This document shows, one piece after another, positions 13,636-15,213 of a DNA stretch of 15,213 nt. Where the stretch lies: assembly GCA_946479785.1 (NCBI GenBank), contig CAMLHQ010000076.1, forward strand, positions 1 to 15,213, read 5' to 3'. The position numbers and the translations under genes were made by a program. This DNA is from an uncultured Nitrospira sp. GTDB lineage: Bacteria; Nitrospirota; Nitrospiria; Nitrospirales; Nitrospiraceae. The notes under the pieces are model-generated. The model was given only the letters and a program-made list of their open reading frames with translations, did no database searches and was not told the origin of the DNA. Position 1 is the first letter of the stretch; every line of letters begins with the position of its first letter.

Positions 13636-15213
13636 TCAAAGTACCTGCACGATAAGTTGCAGATGTATTCCGTGATCCTGGAGATTGCCCGGTGGATGGG
13701 GCACATGGTTGAGTGGCACGCCCCAATACAATTCGAATCGCGCGCGATCCCTCGGGAGCACGCTCCAGCGAACGCCCAGCCCGGCACTTGCCAGAAAATC
13801 AGGCTCAGGCGTCGAAACCCTCGTATTCCACGCCTGGCCGAAATCCACAAACTGGGCAAATTGCAGAAGCGGTTCACCGGTGGCGTAACTCATCAGGGGA
13901 AATCGCGATTCGATGGAGGCCAGAAAGGCGTTGTCGCGAATAAGCGTGTTCTCTCGATAACCGCGGACACTGAACCGTCCTCCGACAGGAATCTGCTCGA
14001 GCGGAAACAACCGATTGTTCGCCACCTGAAGACTCATTTGACCCAGCAGCTGCATACCTGCCAGCTGATCGAATCGTTTCAGAGCCTGTGTTTGTCCCAA
14101 CCAGGAGAAGAAGCGGCCGCTGGGTAGCGCGTCGCCGCTATCACTCCGGGCATCGCGCGAATTGATCGTCGCACCAAGGACGTCCAATCCCACGCTGAAT
14201 CGGGAGCGCACAGCGAACACGGATGATGGTGTCCGATGGACGTATTCCTGACTAAACCGTAATGCGCTGACTGTACTGACGCCGGTACTCGAGGATCCGG
14301 GAATGAAGAGGGTCGATGGACTCGTAACGCCGGGAGTGTTGTCGAAGATGGATGTAATTTTGTTGTACAGCCGTTCGCCTGTGATGGCGACGGCAAATTC
14401 ATCAGTAAGCGACCGGTAGATCGGTTGGCGCAGCGTGAACCCGATAATTTCCGCTTCGGAATTCAAGTCGAGAAACCGGAAGCTCTGATCGACCACCAGG
14501 AAGTCGTTTCGCCGGTATGATCCCGTGAGGGTCGTGTCATACCGATTGAGCGGCAGGGAATAAGACGTGTCAATGATCGGATTGACCCCGCGTGATCGGC
14601 CATACGTGAAGCTGAAGGGGTCGCCGTTTCCTGTGAGGTTCTGATGCGCAATCGTCGCCAGACCGCGCTCGGCGCCGACGACGGGAGTCTGATAGTTGTT
14701 GAAATCGAGCCATGCTTTCCAAGGGCTGGCTTCCTTGACGCGGAGATTCAACGTACTTTCACCACGATTATCGCCCGGACGCAATTCTGCATTCACATGT
14801 TCGAGGCGGGGGTCCTGCTGAAGCAGTTGCAACCGCTCTTGAAGGGGTCCGATCGCGAGAGGAGTCTCGACTCCCCGTTCCACACGATCCCTCAGATACC
14901 CGGCTCGGAACCAATCGTTGCCTTCGACGTCGATGCGAGTGAGACGGCCTTCAATGATATGGTAAGAAATGATGCCGGCCTGGACATCCTGATCTGGAAT
15001 GACAGCTCCCGAAGTGATGTATCCTCGGTTGACGTAGAGCAGGGTGAGTGACAGACGCAGCCGCTCCAGATCTTCCGTCGTGAGCGTCCGGTTCTTATAG
15101 GGGCTGGTCACTTCGGCGATCTCGGCGTCCGAGAAGACCGTGTTTCCTGTGACAAAGATGTCGCGGACAAACACTCTGATCTGACCAAGCGGTTTCGTTG
15201 GTTCTCCTTCCGG
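13636..15213 (-). CDS. TpsB/FhaC-type outer-membrane secretion transporter, 5' end outside the window
   Basis: There are 525 visible residues, and the frame is still open at the window edge. The GTG at 15174 that could be read as a start falls inside a continuing frame and just before the POTRA strand, so it is probably not the start. A POTRA domain with FVRDIFVTGNTVFSD and the YVNRGYITSGAVIPDQD segment is followed by a second POTRA-like region (IEGRLTRIDVEGN...). The ShlB/FhaC barrel follows. The VRGY signature of the pore loop L6 is present (codons 13957-13968). TpsB proteins export large beta-helical TpsA proteins across the outer membrane. No TpsA lies downstream; instead come a TPR-CHAT protein (40 nt later) and a DUF928-like protein. 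The C-terminus ends in L rather than the usual F. Confidence 0.9.
   Translation of the reverse strand, partial: PEGEPTKPLGQIRVFVRDIFVTGNTVFSDAEIAEVTSPYKNRTLTTEDLERLRLSLTLLYVNRGYITSGAVIPDQDVQAGIISYHIIEGRLTRIDVEGNDWFRAGYLRDRVERGVETPLAIGPLQERLQLLQQDPRLEHVNAELRPGDNRGESTLNLRVKEASPWKAWLDFNNYQTPVVGAERGLATIAHQNLTGNGDPFSFTYGRSRGVNPIIDTSYSLPLNRYDTTLTGSYRRNDFLVVDQSFRFLDLNSEAEIIGFTLRQPIYRSLTDEFAVAITGERLYNKITSIFDNTPGVTSPSTLFIPGSSSTGVSTVSALRFSQEYVHRTPSSVFAVRSRFSVGLDVLGATINSRDARSDSGDALPSGRFFSWLGQTQALKRFDQLAGMQLLGQMSLQVANNRLFPLEQIPVGGRFSVRGYRENTLIRDNAFLASIESRFPLMSYATGEPLLQFAQFVDFGQAWNTRVSTPEPDFLASAGLGVRWSVLPRDRARFELYWGVPLNHVPHPPGNLQDHGIHLQLIVQVL

Noticed and set aside
13700..13730. TGGCAC within the transporter gene as a sigma-54 promoter
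   Set aside because: No TTGC follows at 5-nt spacing. The match is to half a motif inside a coding region.
1..15213. CRISPR arrays, insertion sequences, attachment sites or integrases
   Set aside because: No periodic direct repeats, transposase or integrase frames were seen. The tRNA gene at the left edge has no adjacent integrase or repeated 3' end within the window.

Overview
The window reads as chromosomal DNA of a Gram-negative, moderately high-GC bacterium. Outer-membrane proteins (a TonB-dependent receptor and a two-partner-secretion transporter), sigma-54 control and dense multi-PAS signalling fit a Nitrospira-like member of Nitrospirota best. That assignment rests on gene style and remembered family distribution, not on a search. 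Every supported gene lies on the minus strand, so the text below follows transcription from high to low coordinates.

Region A (15213 to 10463) is a three-gene export cluster. It holds a TpsB/FhaC-type outer-membrane transporter whose start lies beyond the window, an exported TPR-CHAT protein with an apparent His/Cys caspase-like dyad, and an exported DUF928-like protein. No TpsA substrate is visible.

Region B (10462 to 9685) begins with a 233-bp control region. It contains a sigma-54 promoter that matches the -24/-12 consensus completely (10290-10305), with a series of dyads and direct repeats 60-160 bp upstream, where enhancer sites for an NtrC-type activator would sit. It serves a 62-residue single-span membrane protein and, with an ATGA overlap, a ribbon-helix-helix-like protein.

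Region C (9684 to 133) is a compact five-gene signalling cluster: TonB-dependent receptor, receiver-plus-five-PAS protein with no kinase or output domain, orphan periplasmic substrate-binding protein, transmembrane HAMP-GAF histidine kinase, and NtrC-type sigma-54 activator. The last four genes are spaced by -8, +2 and +9 nt. The only gap (104 nt) holds a perfect TGTGA-N6-TCACA site and a short ORF with a strong Shine-Dalgarno sequence.

A plausible model, which is inference, is that a ligand enters through the TonB receptor, is bound by the periplasmic protein and read by the kinase. The NtrC-type activator would then fire the sigma-54 promoter in region B and perhaps a weaker sigma-54-like site ahead of the receptor gene. 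A CAT-anticodon tRNA on the same strand, with a candidate promoter overlapping the stop codon of the response regulator, closes the window.
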